Assembly: GCA_904420585.1 (NCBI GenBank)
Contig: CAJFVX010000025.1
Location: 1-50,901, forward strand
Length of the DNA: 50,901 nucleotides
Source: Candidatus Howiella intestinavium
Lineage (GTDB): Bacteria > Bacillota > Clostridia > Oscillospirales > Acutalibacteraceae
Reading direction: 5' to 3'
The notes under the pieces were generated by a model. That model did not search any database. It was not told the origin of the DNA and saw nothing but the letters and a program-made list of their open reading frames with translations. Of this stretch, positions 7,221 through 16,333 are shown piece after piece (position 1 is the stretch's first letter; the number at the start of each line of letters is the position of its first letter). A program made the translations under genes and the position numbers.

Positions 7221-9107
7221 CTATTCCCCCTTCCCGCCGGCCAGCGCCGGCTCCTTCTGTTCCGCAGCCGGCCTGCGTTTCGGCCGCAGGCGACGGCGGG
7301 CCGCCTCCTTTTCGGCGGCTTCCCCGGCGGCCCGGGCGGCCTTCTGCCGTTCGTAGGCCGCCACCGCCTCCGGGTCAAGGGGCGGCAGGTTCGGCACGTT
7401 CTGCAGCTCGCAGATTTCCCGGTAATAGCCCGGCCTGGCCATAAGCTGGGCATGGGTGCCCATATCTACCTGGCCGTCCTGAAGGATCATAATGCGGTCG
7501 GCATCCTTCACCGAGGAAATCCGCTGGGCCACGATGATTTTGGTGCAGTTAAATTCCAGGTTCCGCAGCTGGTGCTGGATGAACTGCTCGGTCTCCATAT
7601 CCACCGCCGAGGTGGTGTCGTCCAGAATCAGGATGGGGGGCTGGATGGCCAGGGCCCGGGCCAGGGCGATGCGCTGCCGCTGGCCGCCCGACAGGCCTAC
7701 CCCCCGCTCGCCCACGATGGTGTTATACCCCTCCTCCATCCGCCGGATGAAGGGGTCGGCGGCCGCCGCCGACGCGTATTTATACACATCCTCCTCCGGC
7801 ATATCGGGGTCGCCGTAGGCGATGTTGCCGTCGATGGTGTCGGAGAATAAGAAGACGTCCTGAGCCGCAAGGCCGATAGAGCCCCGCAGTTTGGACAGCT
7901 TCCACATGCGCACGTCCACGTCGTCCACCAACACCCGGCCTTCTGTCACGTCGTAAAACCGGCAGATGAGGTTGACAAGGGTGGTCTTGCCTGACCCGGT
8001 GGGGCCCATGATGGCCAGGGTCTCCCCGGGGTTCACAGAAAAGCTCAGGTGGGACAGCACCGGCTGGCTGCCGTAGGCAAAGGACACATCCTGGAATTCG
8101 ATTTTGCCCTCCAGGCGGGTTTCCTTATCCACGCAGTCGTACCGGTCCACAATTAAAGGCCTGGAGTAGAAGACCTCGATAACCTTGTCGGCCGAGGCGA
8201 AGAAGCGCTGGATGTCGTTTAAGATGTTGCCCATGTTCCGCATGGGGGAGGACAGGGCCCAAGTCAGGCCGGAGAAGGCGGTCAGCTCCCCGTAGGTCAG
8301 GCTGCCGTTGATGACGAAAATGCCCCCGGCCAGAATCATAATGACCGACAGGATCTGGCAGAACAGGTCGATAACCGGGGAAAAGGCCTGCCACTTGTAG
8401 GCCGCCACCAGGTTGGCCTTGCGGTATTCCCTGCTGCACTGGTCGAACTTTTCGATTTCGTAGTCCTCCCGGGCGAAAGCCCGCACCACCCGGTTGCCGG
8501 CGATATTCTCCTGGGCGGCGGTATTCAGCCGGGACAGCTTCTCCCGCAGGTTGGCGTAGATGGGCTTAATGCGCCGAACGTAGACAAAGGACAGCACGGC
8601 GATAATCGGCGTCACGGCCAGCATGCAGAGGGTGAGCCCCACGCTCATGGTGGACAAAAAGACAATGGCCGCCAGCAGCACGGCGATGGAGTCCGTAAAG
8701 GTATAGACGATCTGGGCGCAGGTGTGGCGCACATACTCCATATCGCCCGTCACCCGGGTGATGAGGTCGCCGGTGCGGTTTTTATCGTAAAACCGCAGTT
8801 CCTGGTTGATAAGGGTGTCAAAAATACTCTGGCGCAGCTTCATAATCAGGTGCTGGGAGGAAAACTCCATAAACAGCACCATCACATAGCGCAGCACCGT
8901 CCGGGCCAGCTGGACGCCGCACATGCCCAAAAGCAGCGGCGCCAATCTTTCCCGCATGCCCCCCACAATCACATCGTCGATGAGCATCTGGGACAGCTTG
9001 GGTACAACCACCGTCATGGACATGGTGATGACGGACAGCATAAGCCCCATGACCAGATACTTCCGTTTGCCGGTCATATTCCGCCAAAGCCATCGGATTT
9101 GAAACAT
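7221..9107 (-). CDS. ABC exporter half-transporter, degenerate ATP-site subunit
   Basis: The first gene of the exporter pair, 628 residues: membrane domain about 15-320, nucleotide-binding domain about 335-575, then a basic Ala/Arg-rich tail. Walker A is GPTGSGKT (368-375) and the signature is LSGGQ (472-476). Walker B reads ILILDD, with Asp497 where the catalytic Glu should be, and the H-loop has Gln528 (VAQRIS) in place of His. These are the classic changes of the non-hydrolysing site in heterodimeric exporters. The frame is open 113 codons further upstream to 9446, but the ATG at 9105-9107 has an AGGGGGAAG site and starts the conserved region. The upstream DNA is instead a structured leader. 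Confidence 0.93.
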   Translation of the reverse strand: MFQIRWLWRNMTGKRKYLVMGLMLSVITMSMTVVVPKLSQMLIDDVIVGGMRERLAPLLLGMCGVQLARTVLRYVMVLFMEFSSQHLIMKLRQSIFDTLINQELRFYDKNRTGDLITRVTGDMEYVRHTCAQIVYTFTDSIAVLLAAIVFLSTMSVGLTLCMLAVTPIIAVLSFVYVRRIKPIYANLREKLSRLNTAAQENIAGNRVVRAFAREDYEIEKFDQCSREYRKANLVAAYKWQAFSPVIDLFCQILSVIMILAGGIFVINGSLTYGELTAFSGLTWALSSPMRNMGNILNDIQRFFASADKVIEVFYSRPLIVDRYDCVDKETRLEGKIEFQDVSFAYGSQPVLSHLSFSVNPGETLAIMGPTGSGKTTLVNLICRFYDVTEGRVLVDDVDVRMWKLSKLRGSIGLAAQDVFLFSDTIDGNIAYGDPDMPEEDVYKYASAAAADPFIRRMEEGYNTIVGERGVGLSGGQRQRIALARALAIQPPILILDDTTSAVDMETEQFIQHQLRNLEFNCTKIIVAQRISSVKDADRIMILQDGQVDMGTHAQLMARPGYYREICELQNVPNLPPLDPEAVAAYERQKAARAAGEAAEKEAARRRLRPKRRPAAEQKEPALAGGKGE

Positions 9108-9142
9108 ACGCTTCCCCCTCTCTTTTCTTTCGCCGCGGGCAT

Positions 9143-9200
9143 AAAAAGGCGGGGACGTCCACAACAGTCTGTTCGGTTGCCTGTGTTGTGGGCGTCCCCG
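9143..9200 (-). terminator. Putative attenuator hairpin in the ABC exporter leader
   Basis: The minus strand carries a long stem: GGGGACGCCCACAACACAG pairs with CTGTTGTGGACGTCCCC across a short loop, followed directly by GCCTTTTTAT. It lies 36 bases upstream of the exporter start codon and downstream of the only visible -10 element. It therefore looks like an intrinsic terminator that must be read through or disrupted for expression. Confidence 0.65.
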
Positions 9201-9208
9201 CGTAGGAT

Positions 9209-9297
9209 GCGCGGCGAAGTCCGGCCGGCTTATCCGCGCCGGCCGCGCTGATTCTCCTTTTCTCTCTCGGGTTTCCCCGGTGTTCCTCTCCATTATA
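9209..9297 (-). promoter_or_regulatory. Leader region of ABC exporter with -10 and upstream hairpin
   Basis: The minus-strand -10 TATAAT is at 9292-9297; no good -35 was found 17 bases upstream. After it come an AAAGGAG stretch with no usable start codon and a hairpin closed by GCGCGGC (9209-9215) and GCCGCGC (9242-9248). Together with the terminator-like stem at 9143-9200 this makes a leader of about 180 bases. Confidence 0.45.
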
Positions 9298-9397
9298 AGG
9301 ATTTTACGGCAAAAGTATAGCCCCTGCCGCAAAAAATACTGTCCAAAGATAGGTAATAAAATTTCCGAAAAATGCACATTTTTGGCAAGGATATAAA

Positions 9398-9429
9398 GCG
9401 GGGCCGTTCCTGTTATGAAACGGCCCCGC
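9398..9429 (-). terminator. Terminator-like hairpin downstream of the TasA-like gene
   Basis: The stem GCGGGGCCGTT/AACGGCCCCGC is followed on the minus strand by TTTATATCC. It lies about 105 bases after the TasA-like stop. A smaller stem, ATCCTGCC/GGCAGGAT (about 9497-9517), lies between. No gene was found in 9108-9534. Confidence 0.6.
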
Positions 9430-9534
9430 GCCATGATGCTCCGCAAAGGAATTACAGCGTTGTTTCAAATATCCCCATAAAACCGGTTAGACGGCCATCC
9501 TGCCCGCAGGCAGGATAAAAACCGGAAAAACAGA

Positions 9535-11490
9535 TCATCCGGCGGCATACTCTACCGTTGCCATACCCGCGTATGCGCCATTGACATCATAGGCCACCAC
9601 TTGTACCAGGATCTTGGGCTGGCCATTTTCCAGCCGCAGAGCGGAATAGGTACCGTCGGCCTGGGTCCGGGCATCAAAATAATAGGTGCCCTCCGCCACC
9701 TGTCCTGCATGAGCGGCATCTGTGGTTGCATATTTCGTTCGATTGGCAAGTCCTTCTGCCTCTACCACCTGCAGCACCCGGCAGGCATCGTCCAGACAGT
9801 TATCCGACACAAGTTCGTCGGCCGTTACCTGTACCGACGGCTTGATGGGTGTGCTGAGGTTGCCGTGGGAAATGCTGCCGTCGGCGTAATAACCATCATA
9901 ATAAATGCTTTGGCTGACCTTATATCTGGCTGCATTTCCATGCTCCGTCAGCCGGATCTTCCCGTCCTCAATGGCAATGCCGGAAGCGGATACAGCCGAT
10001 TCCAGCGGCTGCACAGTCACCGGCGAACCCACAGGAAGCGGTGTGCTAATTCCCAGCAAGAGTTTGGCATCGACGCCCGCATTTTCCACTTTGCAGCCGG
10101 AATAGTCCACATTTTCAATATTCTGCCTGCCGTCGGCGCACGCCCCGATGGTACTGCCAGCCAGGACATAAATGGCAGCCATGTCGTCATAGGAACGGAT
10201 AGTGCCGTCGATTTTCGAATCGCGGATAATGGTCGTATCATTCTTCCAAGCCCCCTGGCCTACAAAGCCGCCCATTTGGCTGAGTACGCCAACAACCGTT
10301 CCGCTCATAACACTGCCTTCAATGCGATAGTTCTGTGCGTTGCCGATAAAGCCGCCGCTGGCCAGGCCGCTGACAAAAGGATTGACCGCCGTCTGCGCAT
10401 CCACCGAACTGTCTTTTATGACTACGGCCGCGCCGCCCGTGTGGGCAAAGAAGCCGCCGCCATAGGTCTGGCAGCCGGCCAGATGCACATTGTCCACCCA
10501 CAGCTTATCCGTACTGTCCTGAGCGGTGTAATAGGGCCCGTATCCCAGCATGCCGTACAGGGAGGTGCAGTTTTCAAAGGTAATATTGCGCCAGGCGTTG
10601 TCTGTACCCCGGTAAAAGTACTGCCCTTCCGTGTCCATATTGGATATGGTGTGGCCGTATCCATCCACAACCAGATTTTCAAAGACCAGTTCTCCCGGCA
10701 CCTCTACACCGGCCATATCAATATCGTTTTTCAGCAGAATGGCCAGGTAAGCGCCCTCTTCCGTCCCGGCGTATTCCAAAGCGTTTACCAGTTCTTCCGG
10801 TGTAGAAACATAAACACTGGCCGCATCGTCATACAGGATGCTGCCGAAGCCGTCCGCCTCATAGGGAACCTGGGTGGCCAGCAGATGGATATTGGCGGTA
10901 AACAGCTTGTTCTGGAACTCGTTGCCCGCCGTCTCCTTCATGCCGTAAACCAGAAGGAATTTCTTGGATTTTTCAGGCAGGACGGTATAGTATTCCTGTC
11001 CATTTGCATCCCCCTGCAATTCGCTGATAGGGCGCTTGACGAAAGCCGCCTCGGGCTGCAGATCTTCATCCAGCGGAATCAAGTCGAACCAGAGGGCGTC
11101 CTCCAGGCCGTCCTCAAATATGCTGAAATAGATTTTCACCTTGGCCGCCAAGTTTCCAATATTCTCCACCTCCAGCATTTTGGCGGAGGATTTTCCCGGC
11201 TCCCACAGTTCCTCCTGGAAAACCGGCCCGTCCAATTCCAAATTCTTCTTTTGGGTTTCCGGAACGAATCCAAAGGGCTGTCCACCGTATATGCCCTCTA
11301 TCCGGAATTCGTCCCCGCCTGGTTCCAGATCATAGGAAAAGGCCTGCATCCGCAGTTCTCCCGACTGCACCACATTCCCGGCGTTTACCACCGAATCCGT
11401 AAACCAGGCAAAAGTCGTTCCCATCAAAAGGGAAATACAGACCAAAAGCGATAAACCACTGACAACAAGAGACCTTTTTATACTCTTCAT
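9535..11490 (-). CDS. TasA/CalY-like secreted protein with SipW-type signal peptide and beta-helix region
   Basis: A secreted or surface protein of 651 residues. The N-terminus (MKSIKRSLVVSGLSLLVCIS, then LLMGTTFAWFTD at 21-32) is the signature of signal peptides cut by the SipW-type peptidase. Residues about 33-200 resemble the TasA/CalY jelly-roll domain, with 'NVVQSGEL' near 39-46 and 'VENIGNLAAKVKIY' further on. About 210-460 is rich in short beta repeats like a right-handed beta-helix. Two ATGs are possible: the one at 11497-11499 directly abuts AGGAGG, while the one at 11488-11490 has 8-base spacing and is preferred. No sipW gene or TasA partner is nearby, so processing would need a peptidase elsewhere. 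A role as fibre subunit or adhesin is inferred. Confidence 0.8.
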   Translation of the reverse strand: MKSIKRSLVVSGLSLLVCISLLMGTTFAWFTDSVVNAGNVVQSGELRMQAFSYDLEPGGDEFRIEGIYGGQPFGFVPETQKKNLELDGPVFQEELWEPGKSSAKMLEVENIGNLAAKVKIYFSIFEDGLEDALWFDLIPLDEDLQPEAAFVKRPISELQGDANGQEYYTVLPEKSKKFLLVYGMKETAGNEFQNKLFTANIHLLATQVPYEADGFGSILYDDAASVYVSTPEELVNALEYAGTEEGAYLAILLKNDIDMAGVEVPGELVFENLVVDGYGHTISNMDTEGQYFYRGTDNAWRNITFENCTSLYGMLGYGPYYTAQDSTDKLWVDNVHLAGCQTYGGGFFAHTGGAAVVIKDSSVDAQTAVNPFVSGLASGGFIGNAQNYRIEGSVMSGTVVGVLSQMGGFVGQGAWKNDTTIIRDSKIDGTIRSYDDMAAIYVLAGSTIGACADGRQNIENVDYSGCKVENAGVDAKLLLGISTPLPVGSPVTVQPLESAVSASGIAIEDGKIRLTEHGNAARYKVSQSIYYDGYYADGSISHGNLSTPIKPSVQVTADELVSDNCLDDACRVLQVVEAEGLANRTKYATTDAAHAGQVAEGTYYFDARTQADGTYSALRLENGQPKILVQVVAYDVNGAYAGMATVEYAAG

Positions 11491-11619
11491 TTGATCCATC
11501 CTCCTGAAAAATATTGATAACTGCCCTGAGAACCCCTGCCCTTATTTCACCATCTTATTCCCGGCCCCCTTAAAACGCACCGAAAAAAATACTTGAAATT
11601 GTATATTTTTTGTATATTT

Positions 11620-11648
11620 ATTATATAAGAAATGCGGCAGGAAGTCAA
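11620..11648 (-). promoter_or_regulatory. Promoter of the TasA-like gene
   Basis: The minus strand has TTGACT (11643-11648), 17 bases and TATAAT (11620-11625) in a strongly AT-rich stretch. This gives a leader of about 120 bases. Bases 11649-11789 show no gene or clear structure. Confidence 0.7.
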
Positions 11649-11789
11649 TATATTTTCGATTAACAATAGTTTACGTGCTGTACCCGCGAGGCAGCCGCCG
11701 CATATCATGCCTCACATTCCAAAATTCCCATGCCCGCCCCGGGGAAATCCGGCAATATGCAGAAAATTCCCCTATTCCGCCGGCCGGGT

Positions 11790-11819
11790 TTGACAAATCC
11801 GCCGCCGGAATAGTATAAT
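11790..11819 (+). promoter_or_regulatory. Promoter of glnN
   Basis: Consensus TTGACA (11790-11795) and TATAAT (11814-11819) with an 18-base spacer, about 60 bases before the start codon. Confidence 0.85.
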
Positions 11820-11881
11820 CTAGAAAATGTGAATACCCATGGCTTTCGGCGGCCCAGGCCGCCCACTTTCAGGAGGTGCCT

Positions 11882-14002
11882 ATGAGCGATTCCAATGTAG
11901 TCGAAATGTTCGGCAGTATGGTGTTCAACGACCATGTCATGCGCCAGCGGCTGCCCAAGGAAACCTACCGCGCCCTAAAAAAGACGGTCACCGACGGCGT
12001 GTCCCTGGACATTTCGGTGGCCCGCACCGTGGCCGCCTGCATGAAGGACTGGGCCATTGAGAAGGGCGCCACCCATTACACCCACTGGTTCCAGCCCATG
12101 ACCGGCGTCACGGCCGAGAAGCACGACAGCTTCATCTCCCCCACCGCCGACGGCCATGTGATTATGGAATTCTCCGGCAAGGAGCTTATCAAGGGCGAGC
12201 CCGACGCCTCCTCCTTCCCCTCCGGCGGCCTGCGGGCCACCTTCGAGGCCAGGGGCTACACCGCCTGGGACCCCTCCTCCTACGCCTTTGTCAAGGAAAA
12301 CACCCTGTACATCCCCACCGTCTTCTACTCCTACGGCGGGCAGATTCTGGACAAGAAGACTCCCCTGCTGCGCTCCATGGAGGCCATCGACAGGCAGGCC
12401 ATGCGGATTGTCAAACTCTTCGGGCACCGCAACCCGGTCTACGCCAATGTCTCCCACGTGCTGACTACCGTGGGGGCCGAGCAGGAGTATTTCCTGGTGG
12501 ATAAGGCCTATTACAACCAGCGCAAGGATTTGAAGTTTACCGGCCGAACCCTCATCGGGGCCATGCCCCCCAAGGGCCAGGAGCTGGACGACCACTATTT
12601 CGGCGCCATCCGTCCCCGGGTCAAGGAATTTATGAAGGATTTGGATGAGGAGCTCTGGAAGCTGGGCATCTGCGCCAAGACCGAGCACAATGAGGTGGCC
12701 CCGGCCCAGCACGAGCTGGCCCCCATCTACGACACCACCAACATCGCCACCGACCACAACCAGCTGACCATGGACATGATGAAGCGGGTGGCCGACCGGC
12801 ACGGGCTGGTCTGCCTGCTGCACGAAAAGCCCTTTAAGGGGGTCAACGGCTCGGGCAAGCACAACAACTGGTCCATCTGCACCGACACCGGCTTCAACCT
12901 TTTGAATCCCGGCGCATCCCCCCGGGAAAACGCCCAGTTCCTGCTCTTTTTGCTGGCCGTGGTCAAGGGGGTCAACGATTACCAGGATCTGCTGCGGCTG
13001 TCGGCGGCCGACGCCGGCAACGACCACCGGCTGGGCGCGTCGGAAGCGCCGCCGGCCATTGTATCCATCTCCCTCGGGGACGAACTGACCCGGGTGCTGG
13101 AGCAAATCGACGCAGGCGAGGAGGAAAACGAGGCCGGCCAGCCGGTCAAGCCGGTTATGGAAGTGGGTGTGGACATGCTGCCCAAGCTGCCCCGGGACAC
13201 CACCGACCGCAACCGCACCTCCCCCTTTGCCTTCACCGGCGACAAGTTCGAGTTCCGCATGGTGGGGTCTTCGGCCTCCATTTCCTGCCCCAACGTCATG
13301 CTCAACACCATTGTGGCCGAGTCCCTCTCCCTCTTTGCCGACGAGCTGGAGCAGGCCGACGATTTCCAAAAGGCCCTGCACAAGCTGATTAAGCGCACCA
13401 TCCGGGAAAACAAGCGGATTATCTACAACGGCAACAACTACTCTGAAGAGTGGGTGAAAGAGGCCGAAAGGCGGGGGCTGCTCAACCTGACCAACGCGGT
13501 GGACGCCCTCTCCCACTACGCCGATGAGAAAAACATCAAGCTTTTTGCCAAGCACAAAATCTACACCGAGGCCGAGGTCCGCTCCCGGATGCAGATTCTG
13601 CTGGAAAGCTATGTGAAGACGGTACATATTGAGGCCCTGACCCTTTTGGATATGATTAAAAAGGAAATCATACCCTCGGTGCTCAAGTACCTCAAGGACG
13701 TGAGCCAGACCATGGCGGCCAAGGAGAGCCTCGCGGGCAATTACAACTGCCTGCTGGAATCCACCCTGCTGACCCGGGCCTCTGATTTGGGCGGCACCCT
13801 CTACCAGTGCACCGAGGCCCTGGAGGCCATTGTGGGGGACAGCCCCAGCCGGGAGGACGTCCTGACGGCCGCCCGATATTACAGGGACAAGGTCATCCCC
13901 GGCATGGACGCCCTGCGGGCGGTGGCCGACGAGCTGGAAATGGTCATCGGCCGTTCCTACTGGCCCTTCCCCACCTACAACGATTTGTTGTTTGGGGTGT
14001 AA
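11882..14002 (+). CDS. glnN: Glutamine synthetase, type III
   Basis: Makes glutamine from glutamate, ammonia and ATP; a large cytoplasmic GSIII enzyme (706 residues, the usual 700-730). The start MSDSNVVEMFGSMVFNDHVM matches the family opening. Strong family motifs are CMKDWAIEKGATHYTHWFQP, the metal/ATP-binding TEHNEVAPAQHELAP (about 267-281) and GSGKHNNWSICTDTG. The ATG at 11882 sits 5 bases after AGGAGG; a GTG two codons upstream lies inside that site and was not chosen. It is a single-gene transcript with a consensus promoter and terminator. No GlnR box was recognised, so nitrogen control cannot be read from this sequence. Confidence 0.97.
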   Translation: MSDSNVVEMFGSMVFNDHVMRQRLPKETYRALKKTVTDGVSLDISVARTVAACMKDWAIEKGATHYTHWFQPMTGVTAEKHDSFISPTADGHVIMEFSGKELIKGEPDASSFPSGGLRATFEARGYTAWDPSSYAFVKENTLYIPTVFYSYGGQILDKKTPLLRSMEAIDRQAMRIVKLFGHRNPVYANVSHVLTTVGAEQEYFLVDKAYYNQRKDLKFTGRTLIGAMPPKGQELDDHYFGAIRPRVKEFMKDLDEELWKLGICAKTEHNEVAPAQHELAPIYDTTNIATDHNQLTMDMMKRVADRHGLVCLLHEKPFKGVNGSGKHNNWSICTDTGFNLLNPGASPRENAQFLLFLLAVVKGVNDYQDLLRLSAADAGNDHRLGASEAPPAIVSISLGDELTRVLEQIDAGEEENEAGQPVKPVMEVGVDMLPKLPRDTTDRNRTSPFAFTGDKFEFRMVGSSASISCPNVMLNTIVAESLSLFADELEQADDFQKALHKLIKRTIRENKRIIYNGNNYSEEWVKEAERRGLLNLTNAVDALSHYADEKNIKLFAKHKIYTEAEVRSRMQILLESYVKTVHIEALTLLDMIKKEIIPSVLKYLKDVSQTMAAKESLAGNYNCLLESTLLTRASDLGGTLYQCTEALEAIVGDSPSREDVLTAARYYRDKVIPGMDALRAVADELEMVIGRSYWPFPTYNDLLFGV

Positions 14003-14017
14003 GTTTGTTATCACAGA

Positions 14018-14053
14018 AAAAGCGGCCCGCCGTGAGAATACGGCGGGCCGCTT
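14018..14053. terminator. Terminator between glnN and xpt
   Basis: The stem AGCGGCCCGCCG/CGGCGGGCCGCT lies just after the glnN stop, with A/T flanks so that it can act on both strands. The 80 bases between it and the xpt stop hold a second, weaker GC-rich inverted repeat and no gene. Confidence 0.8.
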
Positions 14054-14139
14054 GTATTTGGGTTCGGGACGCCCCTCCCTGCCGGAGAGGATATCCGGTT
14101 TATTGCCCCCGCGCGGATTTTATACCCTGCGGGCCGCTT

Positions 14140-14715
14140 TTATACATCCATAAACCGGATTTGTCCCTTTTCCGGGGCGGCGATGACAGCCAGGGACTCC
14201 AGCCGCACGCCGGCGGCGCGCACCAGTCTGCCGCCATCCTGAAAACCCTTTTCAATGGCCACGCCGCAGCCCACCGCCCGGGCTCCCGCCTGCCGGACGA
14301 TGTCCAGAAGGCCCAGGAGGGCCTGGCCGCGGGCCAGGAAGTCGTCCAGAATCAGCACCGAGTCGGCGGGCGACAGGTACCGGGCGGCCACCTGCACCGT
14401 GTAGTCGGTATCCTTGGTAAAGGAGTGGACCTTGGCCGCAAGCAGCCGGCCGTCCAGGTTTTTGGAACGGGTCTTTTTGGCGAAAATCACCGGCACGTTC
14501 CCAAAATGCCGGGCGGCGGCCACGGCGATGCCGATACCCGAGGCCTCCACCGTCAGGATTTTGGTCACCGGGCTGCCGGCAAACCGCCGGGCAAACTCCG
14601 CCCCCATGGCGTCCAGGAGTTCCACGTCCATCTGGTGGTTGAGAAAGCTGTCCACCTTCAGCACGTCCCCCTCCAGCCGGCCTTCTTCCCGTATCCGCGC
14701 TTTCAGCAGTTCCAT
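14140..14715 (-). CDS. xpt: Xanthine phosphoribosyltransferase
   Basis: A purine-salvage enzyme converting xanthine and PRPP to XMP in the cytoplasm. At 191 residues it has the standard Xpt length. It carries the N-terminal VDSFLNHQMD (21-30), the base-recognition stretch VEASGIGIA (56-64), FAKKTRS (78-84), the PRPP loop VLILDDFLARGQA (120-132) and the C-terminal IEKGFQDGG typical of Xpt. It is the second gene of an operon, 11 bases after the DUF1846 gene. Unlike many Firmicutes xpt genes it has no purine riboswitch directly upstream, and none was seen before the operon either. Confidence 0.95.
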   Translation of the reverse strand: MELLKARIREEGRLEGDVLKVDSFLNHQMDVELLDAMGAEFARRFAGSPVTKILTVEASGIGIAVAAARHFGNVPVIFAKKTRSKNLDGRLLAAKVHSFTKDTDYTVQVAARYLSPADSVLILDDFLARGQALLGLLDIVRQAGARAVGCGVAIEKGFQDGGRLVRAAGVRLESLAVIAAPEKGQIRFMDV

Positions 14716-14726
14716 ACCCCTTCCCC

Positions 14727-16193
14727 CTATACCTGGTACTGGGGCTCGCAGGTGATGTTGACCCCCAGCCGGCGGAATACCTTTTCATCCACCGGCGAGA
14801 GGATGACCGAGGAATGGACCTCGCAGCCCCGCAGCCGGTCCAGCTGCTCCAAGGCCAGCTTGGCGGTGGGGTTGGTGGCGGCGCAGATGGACAGGGCAAT
14901 GAGCACCTCGTCGGTATGCAGCCGGGGGTTCCGGTTGCCCAGATGCCGCACCTTCAGTTCCTGAATGGGTTCGATGATAACAGGGGAAATCAGGTGGATT
15001 TCGTCGCTGATGCCCCCCAGGGTCTTTAATGCGTTGAGCAGCAGGGCGGACGAGGCCCCCAGCAGTTCGGAGGTCTTGCCGGTTACGATGGAACCGTCCT
15101 GCAGTTCCATGGCTGCCGCCGGGGAGCCGCTTAAGGCCGCCTTCTGCAGGGCCGGGGCGATAACTGCCCGGTCGTGGACGGTGACCTCAGCCTTCTTCAT
15201 CAGCAGCTCCAGCTTGTATACCACCTCTTCGGATACCGTGCCCTTCCGCTGGCCGCAGAGGGCGGTATAGTACCGCCGGATGATCTCCTGGCAGGAGGCC
15301 GCCCGGACGGCGTCATCGTCCACAATGCAGTTGCCCGCCATATTCACCCCCATGTCGGTGGGGGATTTGTAGGGGCAGGTCCCCACAATCTTTTCAAACA
15401 TGGCCGTGAGCACCGGGAAAATCTCCACGTCCCGGTTGTAGTTGACCGTGGTTTTCCCGTAGGCCTCCAGATGGAAGGGGTCAATCATATTCACATCATT
15501 CAAATCGGCCGTGGCCGCCTCATAGGCCAGGTTGACCGGATGCTTTAAGGGCAGGTTCCAGATGGGGAAGGTCTCAAACTTGGCGTAGCCGGCCTTAATG
15601 CCCCGCTTATGCTCGTGGTAGAGCTGGGAAAGGCAGGTGGCCATCTTGCCGCTGCCGGGGCCGGGGGCAGTAACCACCACCAGTTCCCGCTTGGTTTCAA
15701 TGTATTCATTCTTCCCATACCCCTCGTCGCTGACGATGTGGGCGATGTTGGAGGGATACCCCTCAATGGGATAGTGGCGGTAAACCTTGACGCCTAAGGC
15801 CTCCAGCCTTTTCTGGAAAGCGGCGGCCACCGGCTGCCCCTGGAACTGGGTAAGCACCACGCTGCCCACATACAGGCCGATGTTCCGGAACTCCTCGATA
15901 AGCCGGAGCACATCCAGGTCGTAGGTGATGCCCAAATCCCCCCGCAGCTTGTTTTTCTCAATATCCCCCGCGCAGATGGCGATGACGATTTCCACCTGAT
16001 CCTTCAGCTGCAGCAGCATCCGCAGCTTGCTGTCCGGCTGAAAGCCGGGCAGTACCCGGGAGGCATGGTAATCGTCAAAGAGCTTGCCGCCGAACTCCAA
16101 ATACAGCTTGCCGCCGAATTTGGAAATCCGCTCCCTGATATGCTCCGACTGCATGCGAAGATACTTTTCGTTATCAAATCCAATTTGCGTCAT
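14727..16193 (-). CDS. DUF1846 family protein
   Basis: A 488-residue cytoplasmic protein of the DUF1846 family (Firmicutes; structures known, function not). It has the family N-terminus [19 protein letters not shown], a glycine-rich [20 protein letters not shown] (172-191) resembling a nucleotide-binding loop, and several family blocks such as [16 protein letters not shown] and [15 protein letters not shown]. The ATG at 16191-16193 is preferred to a GTG at 16200-16202 that sits too close to the GGGAGG site. Co-transcription with xpt suggests, but does not prove, a role in nucleotide metabolism. Confidence 0.9.
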   Translation of the reverse strand: MTQIGFDNEKYLRMQSEHIRERISKFGGKLYLEFGGKLFDDYHASRVLPGFQPDSKLRMLLQLKDQVEIVIAICAGDIEKNKLRGDLGITYDLDVLRLIEEFRNIGLYVGSVVLTQFQGQPVAAAFQKRLEALGVKVYRHYPIEGYPSNIAHIVSDEGYGKNEYIETKRELVVVTAPGPGSGKMATCLSQLYHEHKRGIKAGYAKFETFPIWNLPLKHPVNLAYEAATADLNDVNMIDPFHLEAYGKTTVNYNRDVEIFPVLTAMFEKIVGTCPYKSPTDMGVNMAGNCIVDDDAVRAASCQEIIRRYYTALCGQRKGTVSEEVVYKLELLMKKAEVTVHDRAVIAPALQKAALSGSPAAAMELQDGSIVTGKTSELLGASSALLLNALKTLGGISDEIHLISPVIIEPIQELKVRHLGNRNPRLHTDEVLIALSICAATNPTAKLALEQLDRLRGCEVHSSVILSPVDEKVFRRLGVNITCEPQYQV

Positions 16194-16234
16194 AGTTTCC
16201 ACGCCCTCCCTGCGATACAGTAAAAATCCATCTT

Positions 16235-16263
16235 ATTATACAGGATACATCCTCTGTTTGCAA
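16235..16263 (-). promoter_or_regulatory. Promoter of the DUF1846-xpt operon
   Basis: TTGCAA (16258-16263), 17 bases and TATAAT (minus strand, 16235-16240). The leader is only about 35 bases, which leaves no room for a purine riboswitch. Confidence 0.8.
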
Positions 16264-16303
16264 GAAAGCGGGCAGCAAAAACCAGTTTCCGCCGGACAGA
16301 CAA

Positions 16304-16333
16304 AGCCCCGGGCGGCTGAAACAACCACCCGGG
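16304..16333. repeat. Left direct repeat (30 bp) flanking hairpin element 2
   Basis: A copy of the beta-galactosidase terminator hairpin, AGCCCCGGG...CCCGGG. It is identical over 30 bases, in the same orientation, to 16491-16520. It lies on the far side of the element, upstream of the DUF1846 promoter, where no gene ends. Confidence 0.85.

Noticed and set aside
9108-9446. In-frame N-terminal extension of the ABC exporter gene
   Set aside because: The extension is Arg/Pro-rich, contains the leader hairpins, and the AGGGGG site points to the ATG at 9107.
11975-14014. A 679-codon frame on the minus strand opposite glnN
   Set aside because: Low-complexity mirror frame of a strongly conserved enzyme gene; no domain, promoter or ribosome site.
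16194-16300. Possible purine riboswitch before the DUF1846-xpt operon
   Set aside because: The promoter leaves a leader of only about 35 bases and no aptamer-like sequence is present.
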